Shown here: positions 52,793 through 60,127 of the stretch, one piece after another | How the letters are laid out: the number at the start of each line of letters is the position of its first letter | Numbering within the stretch: position 1 is the first letter of the stretch | NCBI RefSeq assembly: GCF_001633105.1 | Contig: NZ_LUKZ01000006.1 | Span: 1 to 60,127, forward strand | Source of the DNA: Acidovorax sp. GW101-3H11 | GTDB lineage: Bacteria > Pseudomonadota > Gammaproteobacteria > Burkholderiales > Burkholderiaceae_C | Direction: 5' to 3' | DNA length: 60,127 bases | Made by a program: the position numbers and the translations under genes | Notes under the pieces: model-generated | Told to the model about the DNA's origin: nothing | Seen by the model: the letters and a program-made list of their open reading frames with translations, nothing else | The model's database searches: none

Positions 52793-52947
52793 TCGAAGGG
52801 GAGTAGCTCCCGACTTGTATTGCAGCGGGGCCCGGCCCTGACATCCGCAGTGCAAGGCATCGGATTCGTCGTCAATACGAAGCATCGCTTCCGGCGTTCC
52901 GGGCTCCACGCACAGGTTCCATGTGCAGAGCCGAGCAAGACCTTTGA
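52793..52947 (+). promoter_or_regulatory. yybP-ykoY manganese riboswitch upstream of the TerC-family gene
   Basis: The hallmark AAGGGGAGTAGCTCCCG starts at 52796, and GAGCAAGACCTTTGA closes the element near 52947. A basal stem forms between TCGAAGG (52793-52799) and CCTTTGA (52941-52947), and TCGTCAATACG lies between. These are landmarks of the Mn2+-sensing yybP-ykoY aptamer. It precedes a TerC-family transporter gene, a classic target, by 165 bp. The expression platform in 52948-53112 includes a GCCCAC/GTGGGC hairpin but no T run, so translational or Rho-dependent control is likelier than intrinsic termination. The rest of the 481-bp gap (52632-52792) shows nothing I recognise. Confidence 0.85.
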
Positions 52948-53112
52948 TGGGCCCACTGTGGGCTGATCAAGGCTGCCTCTTCGCGTGCCGCGCCCCTGCT
53001 GCGCGGTGGCCAGCCCCTGATCCTCCGACCGCAGGCCCTCTATCCCTGGGATGGACTCGGCGCTACAGTGGCGGCGAGATCCTCCCTTCGCGCTACTGAT
53101 ACTGAGGAATTT

Positions 53113-53865
53113 ATGGACTTTTTGGCATCGCCCGAATTCTGGCTCGCACTGGGCCAGATCATCATCATCGACATCCTGCTGGGTGGCGACAACGCCGTGG
53201 TCATTGCGCTGGCCTGCCGCAAGTTGCCCCCCGCACAGCGCACCAAGGGCATCATCTGGGGCACGGCGGGTGCCATCGTCCTGCGGGTGATCCTGATCGC
53301 TTTTGCGATGACCCTGCTGGCACTGCCGTTCCTCAAGTTCGTGGGCGCCATCCTGCTGGTGTGGATTGGCGTCAAGCTGCTGGCCCCTGATGAAGAAGGC
53401 CACGGCGACGTGCAGGGCAGCGACAAGCTGCTGGCCGCCATCAAGACCATCATCGTGGCCGACCTGGTGATGAGCGTGGACAACGTGATCGCCATTGCCG
53501 GTGCTGCGCAGAACGCGGGCGAACACCAGTTCCTGCTGGTCGTGCTGGGCCTGTTGATCTCCATCCCGATCATCGTCTGGGGCAGCCAGCTGGTCATCAA
53601 GCTCATGGAGCGTTTCCCGATGATCATCACGCTGGGCGGCATGCTGCTGGGCTGGATCGCCGGTGGCATGCTGGTCACCGACCCCGCACTGGCCAACCCC
53701 GACAAGTGGCAGTGGATGCTGAAGATGCCGCTGGACGCTTCGGGCGATGTGCTCGACACGGTCAAGTACGGTGCCAGCGTGGCGGGTGCACTGCTGGTGC
53801 TGGCAGCCGGGAAGTTCATTCTCTCGCGCCGCGCAGCTACGGCGCCTGCCGAACAACAGCATTGA
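53113..53865 (+). CDS. TerC family (YjbE/YkoY-type) membrane protein, probable manganese exporter
   Basis: The 250-residue protein has about seven helices and the paired acidic motifs of TerC proteins in the membrane: IIIDILLGGDNAVVIALA near 15-35 and IIVADLVMSVDNVIAIAGA near 118-138. Such proteins export Mn2+ or supply metal to secreted enzymes. The upstream yybP-ykoY riboswitch makes manganese the likely ligand, with expression rising when Mn2+ is high. ATG 53113 is chosen; longer in-frame starts fall in the leader. Confidence 0.92.
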   Translation: MDFLASPEFWLALGQIIIIDILLGGDNAVVIALACRKLPPAQRTKGIIWGTAGAIVLRVILIAFAMTLLALPFLKFVGAILLVWIGVKLLAPDEEGHGDVQGSDKLLAAIKTIIVADLVMSVDNVIAIAGAAQNAGEHQFLLVVLGLLISIPIIVWGSQLVIKLMERFPMIITLGGMLLGWIAGGMLVTDPALANPDKWQWMLKMPLDASGDVLDTVKYGASVAGALLVLAAGKFILSRRAATAPAEQQH

Positions 53866-53875
53866 TCTGATCGAC

Positions 53876-53906
53876 GGCCCCCGGGGAGTGCTTCACACCC
53901 GGGGCC
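53876..53906. other. Strong GC hairpin between the TerC gene and the next gene
   Basis: GGCCCCCGGG and CCCGGGGCC can pair around a 12-nt loop, 10 bp after the TerC stop and about 24 bp before the next start. There is no T run. It may limit read-through or protect the 3' end of the TerC message. Confidence 0.45.
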
Positions 53907-53929
53907 TCAGGGCTTTCACAGGAGGCGGT

Positions 53930-54397
53930 ATGGACAGAGTCATCGTGTACGTGGACGACGCAGCGTATGCCCAGCAGGTGCTTGCGCCCCTGTTTGCCCG
54001 TGAAGCAGCGGCACCGACCCAATGGGTGCTGGTGGCCTGCGCCCCGCGCATGACCCACCGCATCAGCAAATGGGTGAGCCACAGCGCCCGCGAGAACTGG
54101 CGCACCAAGTGGGCGGACAAACTGTTTGCCCAGATCCTCCCCGGTCTGCGGGCACCGGCCCACAGCGTGACTACGGTGGTGGCCAAGGGCCCGTTGGTGG
54201 AATTGACGGAGCAACTGCAGGCGGCCCAGCCCTCTGCGGCCCAGGTGGTGGATGCCCGCCGCCCCAAATCCGACGCACCGGAGGATGCGGAGAAAAGCCA
54301 GACTGCAGGCCGCCGCTGGCCAACACCCCGGCCTGGCACCCTCATGGGCAGCCTGCTCACGGGTTTTGGCACCCTGTGGGTGCTGGCGCTGGAGTGA
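53930..54397 (+). CDS. Hypothetical protein with a C-terminal hydrophobic segment
   Basis: The 155-residue protein follows a strong ribosome site (GGAGG, 5 bp before the ATG). The N-terminal half (MDRVIVYVDDAAYAQQVLAP, then WVLVACAPRMTHRISKWVSH) looks like an alpha/beta domain, faintly like universal-stress or nucleotide-binding folds. A charged proline-rich linker leads to a hydrophobic end (GTLMGSLLTGFGTLWVLALE) that could anchor it in the membrane. I do not recognise a family. It is 64 bp after the TerC gene and may share its transcript, so a metal-stress link is possible. A terminator follows. Confidence 0.65.
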   Translation: MDRVIVYVDDAAYAQQVLAPLFAREAAAPTQWVLVACAPRMTHRISKWVSHSARENWRTKWADKLFAQILPGLRAPAHSVTTVVAKGPLVELTEQLQAAQPSAAQVVDARRPKSDAPEDAEKSQTAGRRWPTPRPGTLMGSLLTGFGTLWVLALE

Positions 54398-54455
54398 TTG
54401 GGCGCCTCGAACGGCATCCCAGGACGCCACCCGCTGATGTTGGCGGTGCTGTAAC

Positions 54456-54482
54456 AAAAAAGGGCCTGCCAGGCCCTTTTTT
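54456..54482 (+). terminator. Rho-independent terminator
   Basis: AAAAAAGGGCCT, a short GCC-type loop and AGGCCCTTTTTT form a strong stem flanked by A and T runs, so it can work in both directions. It ends the TerC/hypothetical unit 58 bp after the last stop codon and precedes the next gene by 31 bp. Confidence 0.9.
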
Positions 54483-54513
54483 GTGGTCCGCTGGCCAGTG
54501 CTATTCTTTGGCC

Positions 54514-54867
54514 ATGAAACTTCTTCTCAAATGGCTGCTCAGCGCAGCCGCGCTGTTGTTCGTGGCGTACATCTACAGCGGTGTCGAGGTGAAAAGCTTT
54601 CCCTCGGCATTGATCGCGGCCTTTGTGATCGGGCTGTTCAACGTGGTGCTGCGGCCCGTGCTGGTGGTGCTCACGCTGCCGGTCACCATCGTCACGGTGG
54701 GGCTGTTCCTGTTTGTGATCAACGCGCTCATGTTCTGGGCCGCCGCCAGTGTGCTCGACGGCTTCCATGTCGCGGGTTTTGGCGCAGCCCTGCTGGGCTC
54801 GCTCATTTATTCGGTGCTGGGCGTGGTGATCGAGTCAGCGCTCGGCGGCCTGTTCGCGAAGAAGTGA
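54514..54867 (+). CDS. Phage-holin-family (YvlD-like, PF04020-type) membrane protein
   Basis: The 117-residue protein has four predicted helices and the conserved central region FNVVLRPVLVVLTLPVTIVT, then FLFVINALMFW. This pattern is typical of the YvlD/holin_4_2 family. No lytic partner is present, so a membrane-stress role is likelier than phage lysis. Its last 33 bp overlap the 3' end of the converging M48 protease gene. Confidence 0.88.
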   Translation: MKLLLKWLLSAAALLFVAYIYSGVEVKSFPSALIAAFVIGLFNVVLRPVLVVLTLPVTIVTVGLFLFVINALMFWAAASVLDGFHVAGFGAALLGSLIYSVLGVVIESALGGLFAKK

Positions 54868-56436
54868 TTCCATGGCGCGCAGCCGGGTGTCGATGATCGA
54901 CGCCTCGATGTGGTCTGCTGCGGCGCCACCTCGGCGGGCCAGGTCCTGGCCTGCTTTGAACCGGTCCACCGCCGCCGCATAGTCATACCGCGCGGCATGG
55001 GCCTCGGCCTCCGCGCGGATGGCGCGCAGCCCTTGGCCCTGGGCCTGCCACACGGCCGCCAGCAGCTGCCATGCGCTGGCATCCTTGGGGTGGTTGGCCA
55101 CCCAGGTCTGCAATGAACTCGCCGCCGCGCTGGCCTGGACCGCCTGGAGCAGGATCCGGGTGCGCAGCAACAGCTCTGGCCTGCGTGTGCTGGTGCCGAC
55201 GCCTTTGGCTTCTGGCAGTGCCGTCTGCGCTGCCGAGGCATCACCAGCGGCCAGCTCAATCTCCGCACGCAGCAAGCGCACGAGCCGCAGTGCGGCAGGG
55301 TCTGCCTGCGCCAGCGCTTCGAGCTTTTGCACAGCCGACCGTGCGACCGCCATGTCCCGCAGCTGCTGCGCCCCCAGGGCGGCGGCATACAGCGCTGCCG
55401 CACGCCGTTGCGGCGGCTGCGCCGCGAACCCGATGCCTTGGGGCTCCTGGACCCATTGGCGCAAGGTGTCCACCCCGGGGTTGGAGAGCACCCGGGCGCG
55501 GGCCGCCACCATGGCATGCTCCAGCGAGGTGACCCCTGCCGTCTGGCCTGGGTTGGCGCCAGGGGGGTGGCGCGATTGCATGTCCGCCATGCGCTCGCTG
55601 GTCAGCGGATGGCTGCGCAGGTAGGGCCACGAGCCATTGTCATTGAGTCGATTGGCCTGCTGCAGCTTATCAAACATGCTCACAAAGCCCAGAGGCGAGA
55701 ACCCGGCGGGTGCCATCAGCCCGTAGCCGATGCGGTCCGCCTCCCGCTCCATGTCGCGCGAGAAGTTCAGCTGGTTCTGCATGGCCAGGGCCTGGCCGCC
55801 CACCACCAGGGCCTGCGTGGCGCCGGGGTTCTTGCTGGCCGCCAGGGCCCCCAACACCAGCGCCCCCAGCAGCAGCGGGGTCTGCTTGCTCTGCTGCGTG
55901 ATCAGGCGCGAGATGTGGCGCTGGGTCACATGGCTGAGTTCGTGCGCCAGCACCGATGCGAGCTCGTCACGCGTCGCCACCACCCCCACCAGGCCCAGAT
56001 GCACCCCCAGGTAGCCACCGGGCAATGCAAACGCGTTCACCGTGCGGTCCCGTCCCAGCAGAATCTCCCAGGCGAAGCGCTCGTCCAGCTCGGCAGACAG
56101 TTCTCCGCGCGCCCGGGCCGCTTCCATCAGCGGCTGCCAGATGCCCTGCACATAGTCTGCGATGACCGGGTCGTCGATGTAGTCGGGGTCCCGGTACAGC
56201 TCCCGGATGATGCGGTCGCCCAGGCGGCGCTCAGCGCTGGTGGTGAGGTCGCCGCTTTCGCCGAGAGTGGGGAGCTGCGACTGGGCATGGGCCGGAGAAA
56301 TCAAGAAAATTGCTACTATATTTATAGCAATAAAGGCTTGGCTAGCGCGCCAGAAAGGCAATATTTTGCTAAAAATGGCGAGGGGATGGGGCCGAAAAGG
56401 GGCGGCGAGCCCCCGGTGCCAAAAGCGATTCCGCAT
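54835..56436 (-). CDS. M48 family metalloprotease with TPR-type tail (BepA/YfgC-like)
   Basis: The 533-residue periplasmic protein has the zinc motif in VLAHELSHVTQRH near residue 180 and the third-ligand glutamate region READRIGYGLMAPAG near 245. A C-terminal helical-repeat region follows (about 330-520). BepA-type proteases assist or degrade outer-membrane proteins. ATG 56436 is chosen so that the N-terminus is a signal peptide (LPFWRASQAFIAINIVAIF, then LISPAHA, cleavage near residue 52); the open frame continues upstream to 56730 without purpose. The core of this signal peptide is encoded by a dispersed repeat copy. The 3' end overlaps the converging holin-family gene by 33 bp. Confidence 0.9.
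   Translation of the reverse strand: MRNRFWHRGLAAPFRPHPLAIFSKILPFWRASQAFIAINIVAIFLISPAHAQSQLPTLGESGDLTTSAERRLGDRIIRELYRDPDYIDDPVIADYVQGIWQPLMEAARARGELSAELDERFAWEILLGRDRTVNAFALPGGYLGVHLGLVGVVATRDELASVLAHELSHVTQRHISRLITQQSKQTPLLLGALVLGALAASKNPGATQALVVGGQALAMQNQLNFSRDMEREADRIGYGLMAPAGFSPLGFVSMFDKLQQANRLNDNGSWPYLRSHPLTSERMADMQSRHPPGANPGQTAGVTSLEHAMVAARARVLSNPGVDTLRQWVQEPQGIGFAAQPPQRRAAALYAAALGAQQLRDMAVARSAVQKLEALAQADPAALRLVRLLRAEIELAAGDASAAQTALPEAKGVGTSTRRPELLLRTRILLQAVQASAAASSLQTWVANHPKDASAWQLLAAVWQAQGQGLRAIRAEAEAHAARYDYAAAVDRFKAGQDLARRGGAAADHIEASIIDTRLRAMESLLREQAAER
56309..56373 (+). repeat. Dispersed AT-rich repeat, copy 10, coding (on the other strand) for a signal peptide
   Basis: The forward copy reads ATTGCTACTATATTTATAGC, AATAAAGGCTTGGCTAGC, GCGCCAGAAAGGC, AATATTTTGC. 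Read on the minus strand it is open and encodes SKILPFWRASQ plus AFIAINIVAI of the M48 protease signal peptide. Confidence 0.85.
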
Positions 56437-56499
56437 GCCCGTATGATGCCCTGAGCCACCGATTGTTTCGTAACAACAACCATTTGACGACCCACTGCC

Positions 56500-56985
56500 A
56501 TGTCTTCCCTCACCCACTTCGACGCCCAAGGCCAAGCCCACATGGTGGACGTAGGCGCCAAACCCGCCACCCACCGCATCGCCGTAGCAACTGGCCGTAT
56601 CGAGATGCAACCGGCAACCCTGGCCATCATCGAAAGCGGCACGGCCAAGAAGGGGGACGTGCTGGGCATTGCCCGTATCGCAGGCATCATGGCCGCCAAG
56701 AAAACCAGCGATTTGATTCCGCTGTGCCATCCGCTGGCGTTGACGCGGGTGGCGGTGGAGTTGGAGTCAGTGCCCGCCGATAACGCCGTTCAGTGCACCG
56801 CCACCGTGGAAACCGTGGGTCCGACTGGGGTGGAGATGGAGGCGCTGACGGCGGTGCAGGTGGCCTTGCTGACCGTCTATGACATGTGCAAGGCGGTGGA
56901 TCGGGGGATGACCATCCATGGCGTCCACGTGAGAGAAAAAAGAGGCGGGAAGTCGGGTGGTTGGCTAGTAAGGGAAATCCGGTGA
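56500..56985 (+). CDS. moaC: Cyclic pyranopterin monophosphate synthase MoaC
   Basis: The 161-residue enzyme of molybdenum-cofactor synthesis converts the cyclised GTP intermediate made with MoaA into cyclic pyranopterin monophosphate. All signatures are present: [13 protein letters not shown] at the start, [14 protein letters not shown] near 75, [20 protein letters not shown] near 110, and the C-terminal [10 protein letters not shown]. It has standard length. It stands alone here, divergent from the M48 protease gene with a 63-bp gap, and is followed by decayed insertion sequences. Confidence 0.97.
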   Translation: MSSLTHFDAQGQAHMVDVGAKPATHRIAVATGRIEMQPATLAIIESGTAKKGDVLGIARIAGIMAAKKTSDLIPLCHPLALTRVAVELESVPADNAVQCTATVETVGPTGVEMEALTAVQVALLTVYDMCKAVDRGMTIHGVHVREKRGGKSGGWLVREIR

Positions 56986-57047
56986 ACCAGTGAACTGTAA
57001 TGTTTAATTGGGAGCTCAAATCGAACCCCATGCAAGACGTGATGACG

Positions 57048-58014
57048 CTAGCTCATCAGCAGTGAGTAGATGCCGCATCCCAGACGATCATATGCATGTG
57101 GACGCTTGTGAAACAGGTGCGGGTGAGTCTGATACCACTCTTCTATCGCTTGCACGGGCGTCTTGCTCTTGAGCGCTGACTGTAGCAACTGGTGGCTTTA
57201 CAAGGCCACACAATGCAGCAAGGTCTGCTCCATGTCCTCGCGGCTGTTGAACCGGTGAGTCTTCAGAACGTCTGCAATGCGACCATTAAACCTTTCGACC
57301 ATGCCATTGGTTCTCGGTGTTCTGGGCTTGATCAGTCGGTGCTCTATGCCCAGCTCCTTGCACAGCTGGTCAAGTTCATGGTTGCCACTGGGTTCGCTTT
57401 CCCGGCTGGGCCGCATATTCCTTACCATTGTCGGTCAGCAGCTTGGTGATCCTGAGCGGACAGGCCTTGTGCAATGCCGTCAGGAAGGCCTGCGCACTGG
57501 AGGTTGTCTTGTTGCTTGAGCTGCACAAACACCCAGCGCGTAGCCTGGGTAACGCCTGCTGCTCTCGTCTTGCATCTGGGGCAGGTACTTCGCGTCCATG
57601 TGCACATAGCCTGGCTCGCAGCTCTTGAAGGTCTTGTGGGCCACCACAGGCTCCTGGGGCTTGAAGGCGGTGAGGTTGCCCGCGTCATGGCGGCGCAGGC
57701 ACCGATCAGGGCCCGAGCGAGAAACATAGGGACAGATGAATTCCCGTGTCACGGCCAGCAGGTCATCCAGCGGCCGCATCAAGGTACGCCGCAGGTGAAC
57801 CACCACAGTTTTTCGTGCTGGCGTGAGCACCGTCTGCAGGTGATAGGCTCGCGTGTGAGCTGTCCCCAAAGATAGAGCGCTGCTTCCGCTTGTAGACCGT
57901 CTGCTCGGTGATCCCAAAGCGCTGGGTCAGGACACTGGCTGGCTCATTGCGGGCTGCGATTTCGACGCACACGGCGGGAGTGGTGCGGGCGTTCTTGCGC
58001 AGGGCACCCAACAT
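57048..58014 (-). pseudogene. Decayed IS481-like transposase
   Basis: Pieces in different minus-strand frames join into one DDE transposase. The N-terminal helix-turn-helix (LTQRFGITEQTVYKRKQRS) is at about 57880-58014. A middle part with PLDDLLAVTREFICPYVSRS and GYVHMDAKYLPQM (first aspartate) is at about 57550-57860. TDNGKEY (second aspartate) is near 57430, and PRTPRTNGMVERFNGRIADV (glutamate) lies within 57198-57428. At least three frameshifts break it. Near 57198 an in-frame TAA replaces a codon before SHQLLQSALKSKTPVQA, and the protein would end at 57048. The element cannot be autonomous. I could not define terminal inverted repeats. Confidence 0.85.
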
Positions 58015-58125
58015 GACTTCACTCCCTGGGTGGATTGCAAGGACTCTATCAACTCCCTCAGGACGGCTCGAGCCACGAAGAGGGAATAGCGGTTGAAGTC
58101 TACGCCATCGTCCGGGATGCGATAG

Positions 58126-58524
58126 CTAGCGTTTCCACACTCTTTCGCCCAGAAGCTTGATATCAGTGTTGTCTACCAGCAGTTCTTGCGCCGTGTCGCG
58201 GTGCTTGTAAGTCAGGTGCACCGGCACTGTCTTCTGGCTGCAGCTGATGGTGCTGAAACCGAGCTCGCGCCAATTGAGCTTGGCCAGGCAAAGCAGCCTG
58301 TGAACGAGACCCAGACTCTGGCGCAGGGCAGGCAAAACAGGCACATGATGCTCAGGCAAAACTGGATGGCCGCATCCGTGAACGTCTGCTGGTGACCCTG
58401 CTTGGCATTGGCTGGTGCACACCACTGCAGTCTTCATTCTCCCAAATCGTCTGGCGTCCTTCGGGTTTTGAGCGCAGCGTTGTACTCAGCCCGATTGGTG
58501 GTCTCGTGGCGAGCTTTTGCCCAT
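58126..58524 (-). pseudogene. Truncated and decayed IS5-like transposase
   Basis: The minus strand keeps the N-terminal third of an IS5-type transposase in several frames: a beginning MGKSSPRDHQSG near 58524, then PALRQSLGLVHRLLCLAKLN, and SCSQKTVPVHLTYKHRDTAQ followed by LLVDNTDIKLLGERVWKR. It stops at a TAG at 58126, where an intact transposase would continue. Frameshifts are evident near 58440. The IS481-like remnant lies directly downstream, so the second insertion may have cut off the first. The 110 bp between them is not assigned. Confidence 0.75.
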
Positions 58525-58700
58525 AGGGTTCACTCAAACTCCCCGCTATCAGTTCGTGCAACTGGGTGTTTGCAACGAAGCCGCTCAGATATCTTTAATA
58601 TCTAATTAATTTAATAATTTAGTTCAAAATTTTCTTTTGAATAATTCGCTGCGAGCTCTTTTTTGTGAAATTAATGCGATTGATGAAATTATTGGAGTGC
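58525..58700. other. Boundary between IS remnant and AT-rich segment
   Basis: No gene is seen. Composition changes sharply to AT-rich near 58590, which I take as the junction between IS debris and the segment carrying the pilin-type genes. Confidence 0.5.
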
Positions 58701-59465
58701 TTAGAACGAATCTAGTGGAAGATATCCTGCGGGCATGACAGTTGATCGATCAATAATAATGGTCCAAACTGTACCTCGGCTCAGCAAAGGTAAGTGGCAA
58801 AGGCCATATTCTTCGGCCCCTGTTTGGGCAATTAGATTGTTGATGTCTGATTCACTCTGCGGGAATTTTTCTTTAAGTGTAAACATGCTTTTACAAGCGC
58901 TGAGAACATTGTTTTTTGCCATTTCATAGGGCTGCCACAAATTGGGTTGCTCAGACTCGGTAACTCCATGAAGTGCAATGGTCATGGTTTCAAGTTGCTC
59001 ATCTCCGCGCTCTGGTTTTCGCAATGAAATAATTTTTGGCCCATAGAGTGGAATATTTTTGAATGGGCTGGATGATTTTTCTAAAATCATAGGGTCTAAA
59101 TCAATGGCATGTACTACGCTGAAGTTTTTGTATTCAAACACCAAATAGACGGGGCGAGCGACAAAGAGCGTCCACATGCCGTACGCCAATGCGGCACTCT
59201 GCAATATGGCAATGGCAATAAAATCAAGTGCGATGGCTTGCCGTGATTTTTTTCTGCTGTAGATAACAAAGGTTATCATCGGGCCGATAACAATGTCTAT
59301 TGATATTAGCAATAAAAAAAGATCGTTGCCGCCTGATATTTTTTGATACGGAGATGGGTACCAAATAAAAAAAATAAATATTCCAGCTAACAGTCCAAGC
59401 CCCAGACTGGCTAGGAGATGAATGCAGGAGGCTTTTACCTTGCTCTTCCACTCTGAGGCGGGCAT
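58701..59465 (-). CDS. TfpX/TfpZ family type IV pilin accessory protein
   Basis: The 254-residue inner-membrane protein has three to four N-terminal helices with the family pattern: HLLASLGLGLLAGIFIFFIW, YPSPYQKISGGNDLFLLLIS, DIVIGPMITFVIYSRKK, and LAYGMWTLFVARPVYLVFEY. A periplasmic C-terminal domain of about 130 residues follows. These accessory proteins are encoded beside major pilin genes and support assembly of that pilin. AT-rich codon use differs clearly from the rest of the window, which suggests horizontal acquisition. It is 25 bp after the ligase-type gene on the same strand. Confidence 0.85.
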   Translation of the reverse strand: MPASEWKSKVKASCIHLLASLGLGLLAGIFIFFIWYPSPYQKISGGNDLFLLLISIDIVIGPMITFVIYSRKKSRQAIALDFIAIAILQSAALAYGMWTLFVARPVYLVFEYKNFSVVHAIDLDPMILEKSSSPFKNIPLYGPKIISLRKPERGDEQLETMTIALHGVTESEQPNLWQPYEMAKNNVLSACKSMFTLKEKFPQSESDINNLIAQTGAEEYGLCHLPLLSRGTVWTIIIDRSTVMPAGYLPLDSF

Positions 59466-59490
59466 AGTATTTTTTGGTAATTGATTTTGA

Positions 59491-60127
59491 CTATTTTATG
59501 CTGCGCATCGTTTGATTAAATGGCAGGTTGAATGGCGCGCCTGATTGTACGAACGCAGCAAGCTTTTTTAGGGATTCATTCTCCGATTTTTCAGCTGCAA
59601 GCACATAGATTTCCGCAGATTCTTTGTCAATCTGAATTGAGCGCCAAGCGAGATGCCGTGCGAGATCAAAGTCACCAGCGAGTGCGGCAACTTGAGCATA
59701 TCGGATCAGGAATTTCCCATCCATATGCGCATGGCTGGCCAGCTTGAAAAACTCCAATATTTGAGGCATTTCATTTATTTGCGCGCCATTTGACACATAC
59801 ATTGCCTGCGCATAAGCAATTTGGGGAGAGAATATCCAGGAAGCCTTCGTGTTTTCATGCCTTTGGGCTGCGGTCATTGTATGGCTGGGGTCGTAATTTT
59901 TTGCAATTTTTGTGTGAATGTAAATGCTGTAAATAGAGCATGTCAATATGAAAGACAGTAAAACAACCCGCACGCTCCTATATCTTTTAAGAGATGCATC
60001 GCCTGATGATGATGGTTTTTCGCCCGAATGGACTCTTCCCGAGGAAAATCCTATCAAAAAGGCTGTGGGCATGAGAAATGCAGCATACCAAAGTGGATGC
60101 TCCAGCATTGAGTGAATGAAAATTATT
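59491..60127 (-). CDS. O-antigen-ligase/PglL-type glycosyltransferase, C-terminal part (cut by the window edge)
   Basis: The minus-strand frame is open through the right edge and reads IIFIHSMLEHPLWYAAFLMP. The HSMLEHPLWYA motif is typical of the Wzy_C/PglL ligases that transfer a glycan to pilin or lipid A. A transmembrane segment near VVLLSFILTCSIYSIYI follows. The C-terminal soluble stretch (about 90 residues) is repeat-like and helical (QVAALAGDFDLARHLAWRSI). At least 212 residues are in the window; the N-terminal helices lie outside. With the TfpX-type gene it suggests a pilin glycosylation (TfpW-like) locus. AT-rich, probably acquired. Confidence 0.78.
   Translation of the reverse strand, partial: IIFIHSMLEHPLWYAAFLMPTAFLIGFSSGRVHSGEKPSSSGDASLKRYRSVRVVLLSFILTCSIYSIYIHTKIAKNYDPSHTMTAAQRHENTKASWIFSPQIAYAQAMYVSNGAQINEMPQILEFFKLASHAHMDGKFLIRYAQVAALAGDFDLARHLAWRSIQIDKESAEIYVLAAEKSENESLKKLAAFVQSGAPFNLPFNQTMRSIK

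Noticed and set aside
54514..54867. Phage holin as evidence of a prophage
   Set aside because: The protein belongs to the YvlD-type membrane family found widely in chromosomes, and no phage genes, integrase or att sites are nearby.

Overview
The window looks like a chromosomal segment of a high-GC betaproteobacterium of the Comamonadaceae, most like Acidovorax or a near relative. This rests on gene content (indolepyruvate oxidoreductase fusion, DUF2339/DUF3999 pair, yhdP divergent from glnE, TRAP transporters), codon use, and a short AT-rich intergenic repeat that I associate with this family from memory. No rRNA, tRNA, CRISPR array or intact mobile element was seen.

Layout. 0-4.5 kb: a giant indolepyruvate ferredoxin oxidoreductase-type gene divergent from an Lrp/AsnC regulator. 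4.9-11.8 kb: the DUF2339/DUF3999 envelope pair, an MFS exporter and a small secreted protein. 11.9-15.3 kb: a DUF2868 membrane protein, mltA and a 42-residue membrane peptide. 15.3-25.9 kb: a coupled minus-strand operon (yhdP, nitrilase-family amidase, sensor kinase, FixJ-type regulator) divergent from glnE. 26-32.6 kb: a TetR (CecR-like) regulator and a tripartite RND efflux operon behind a perfect palindrome. 32.7-34.8 kb: a degenerate HD-GYP protein and a periplasmic glutathione peroxidase. 34.8-42 kb: an eight-gene operon (FAD amine oxidase, DUF1365, cyclopropane-type methyltransferase, chalcone-isomerase-like protein, MFS, DUF3833, SDR, SnoaL-like) behind a possible ECF-sigma promoter, probably a membrane-lipid modification and photo-oxidative stress module. 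42-48.8 kb: a minus-strand shikimate/quinate-type catabolic operon with a TRAP transporter, a dehydrogenase, a dehydroshikimate dehydratase split into two genes, and a TetR regulator. 48.9-57 kb: GST, purB, yaeQ, two small metal-binding-type proteins, a TerC transporter behind a yybP-ykoY manganese riboswitch, a holin-like membrane protein, an M48 protease and moaC. 57-58.6 kb: decayed IS481-like and IS5-like transposases. 58.6 kb to the end: an AT-rich segment with a TfpX/TfpZ-type pilin accessory gene and the end of an O-antigen-ligase-type glycosyltransferase, probably acquired horizontally.

The most unusual observation is a dispersed ~60-65 bp repeat with ten copies here. Most copies are intergenic, but one encodes nearly the whole signal peptide of the chalcone-isomerase-like protein. 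A second, read on the opposite strand, encodes the signal-peptide core of the M48 protease. A third encodes the last ~19 residues and the stop codon of the RND membrane-fusion protein. The repeat therefore seems to supply export signals and protein termini. Several genes (yaeQ, the DUF2868 gene, mltA) are bracketed by direct copies.
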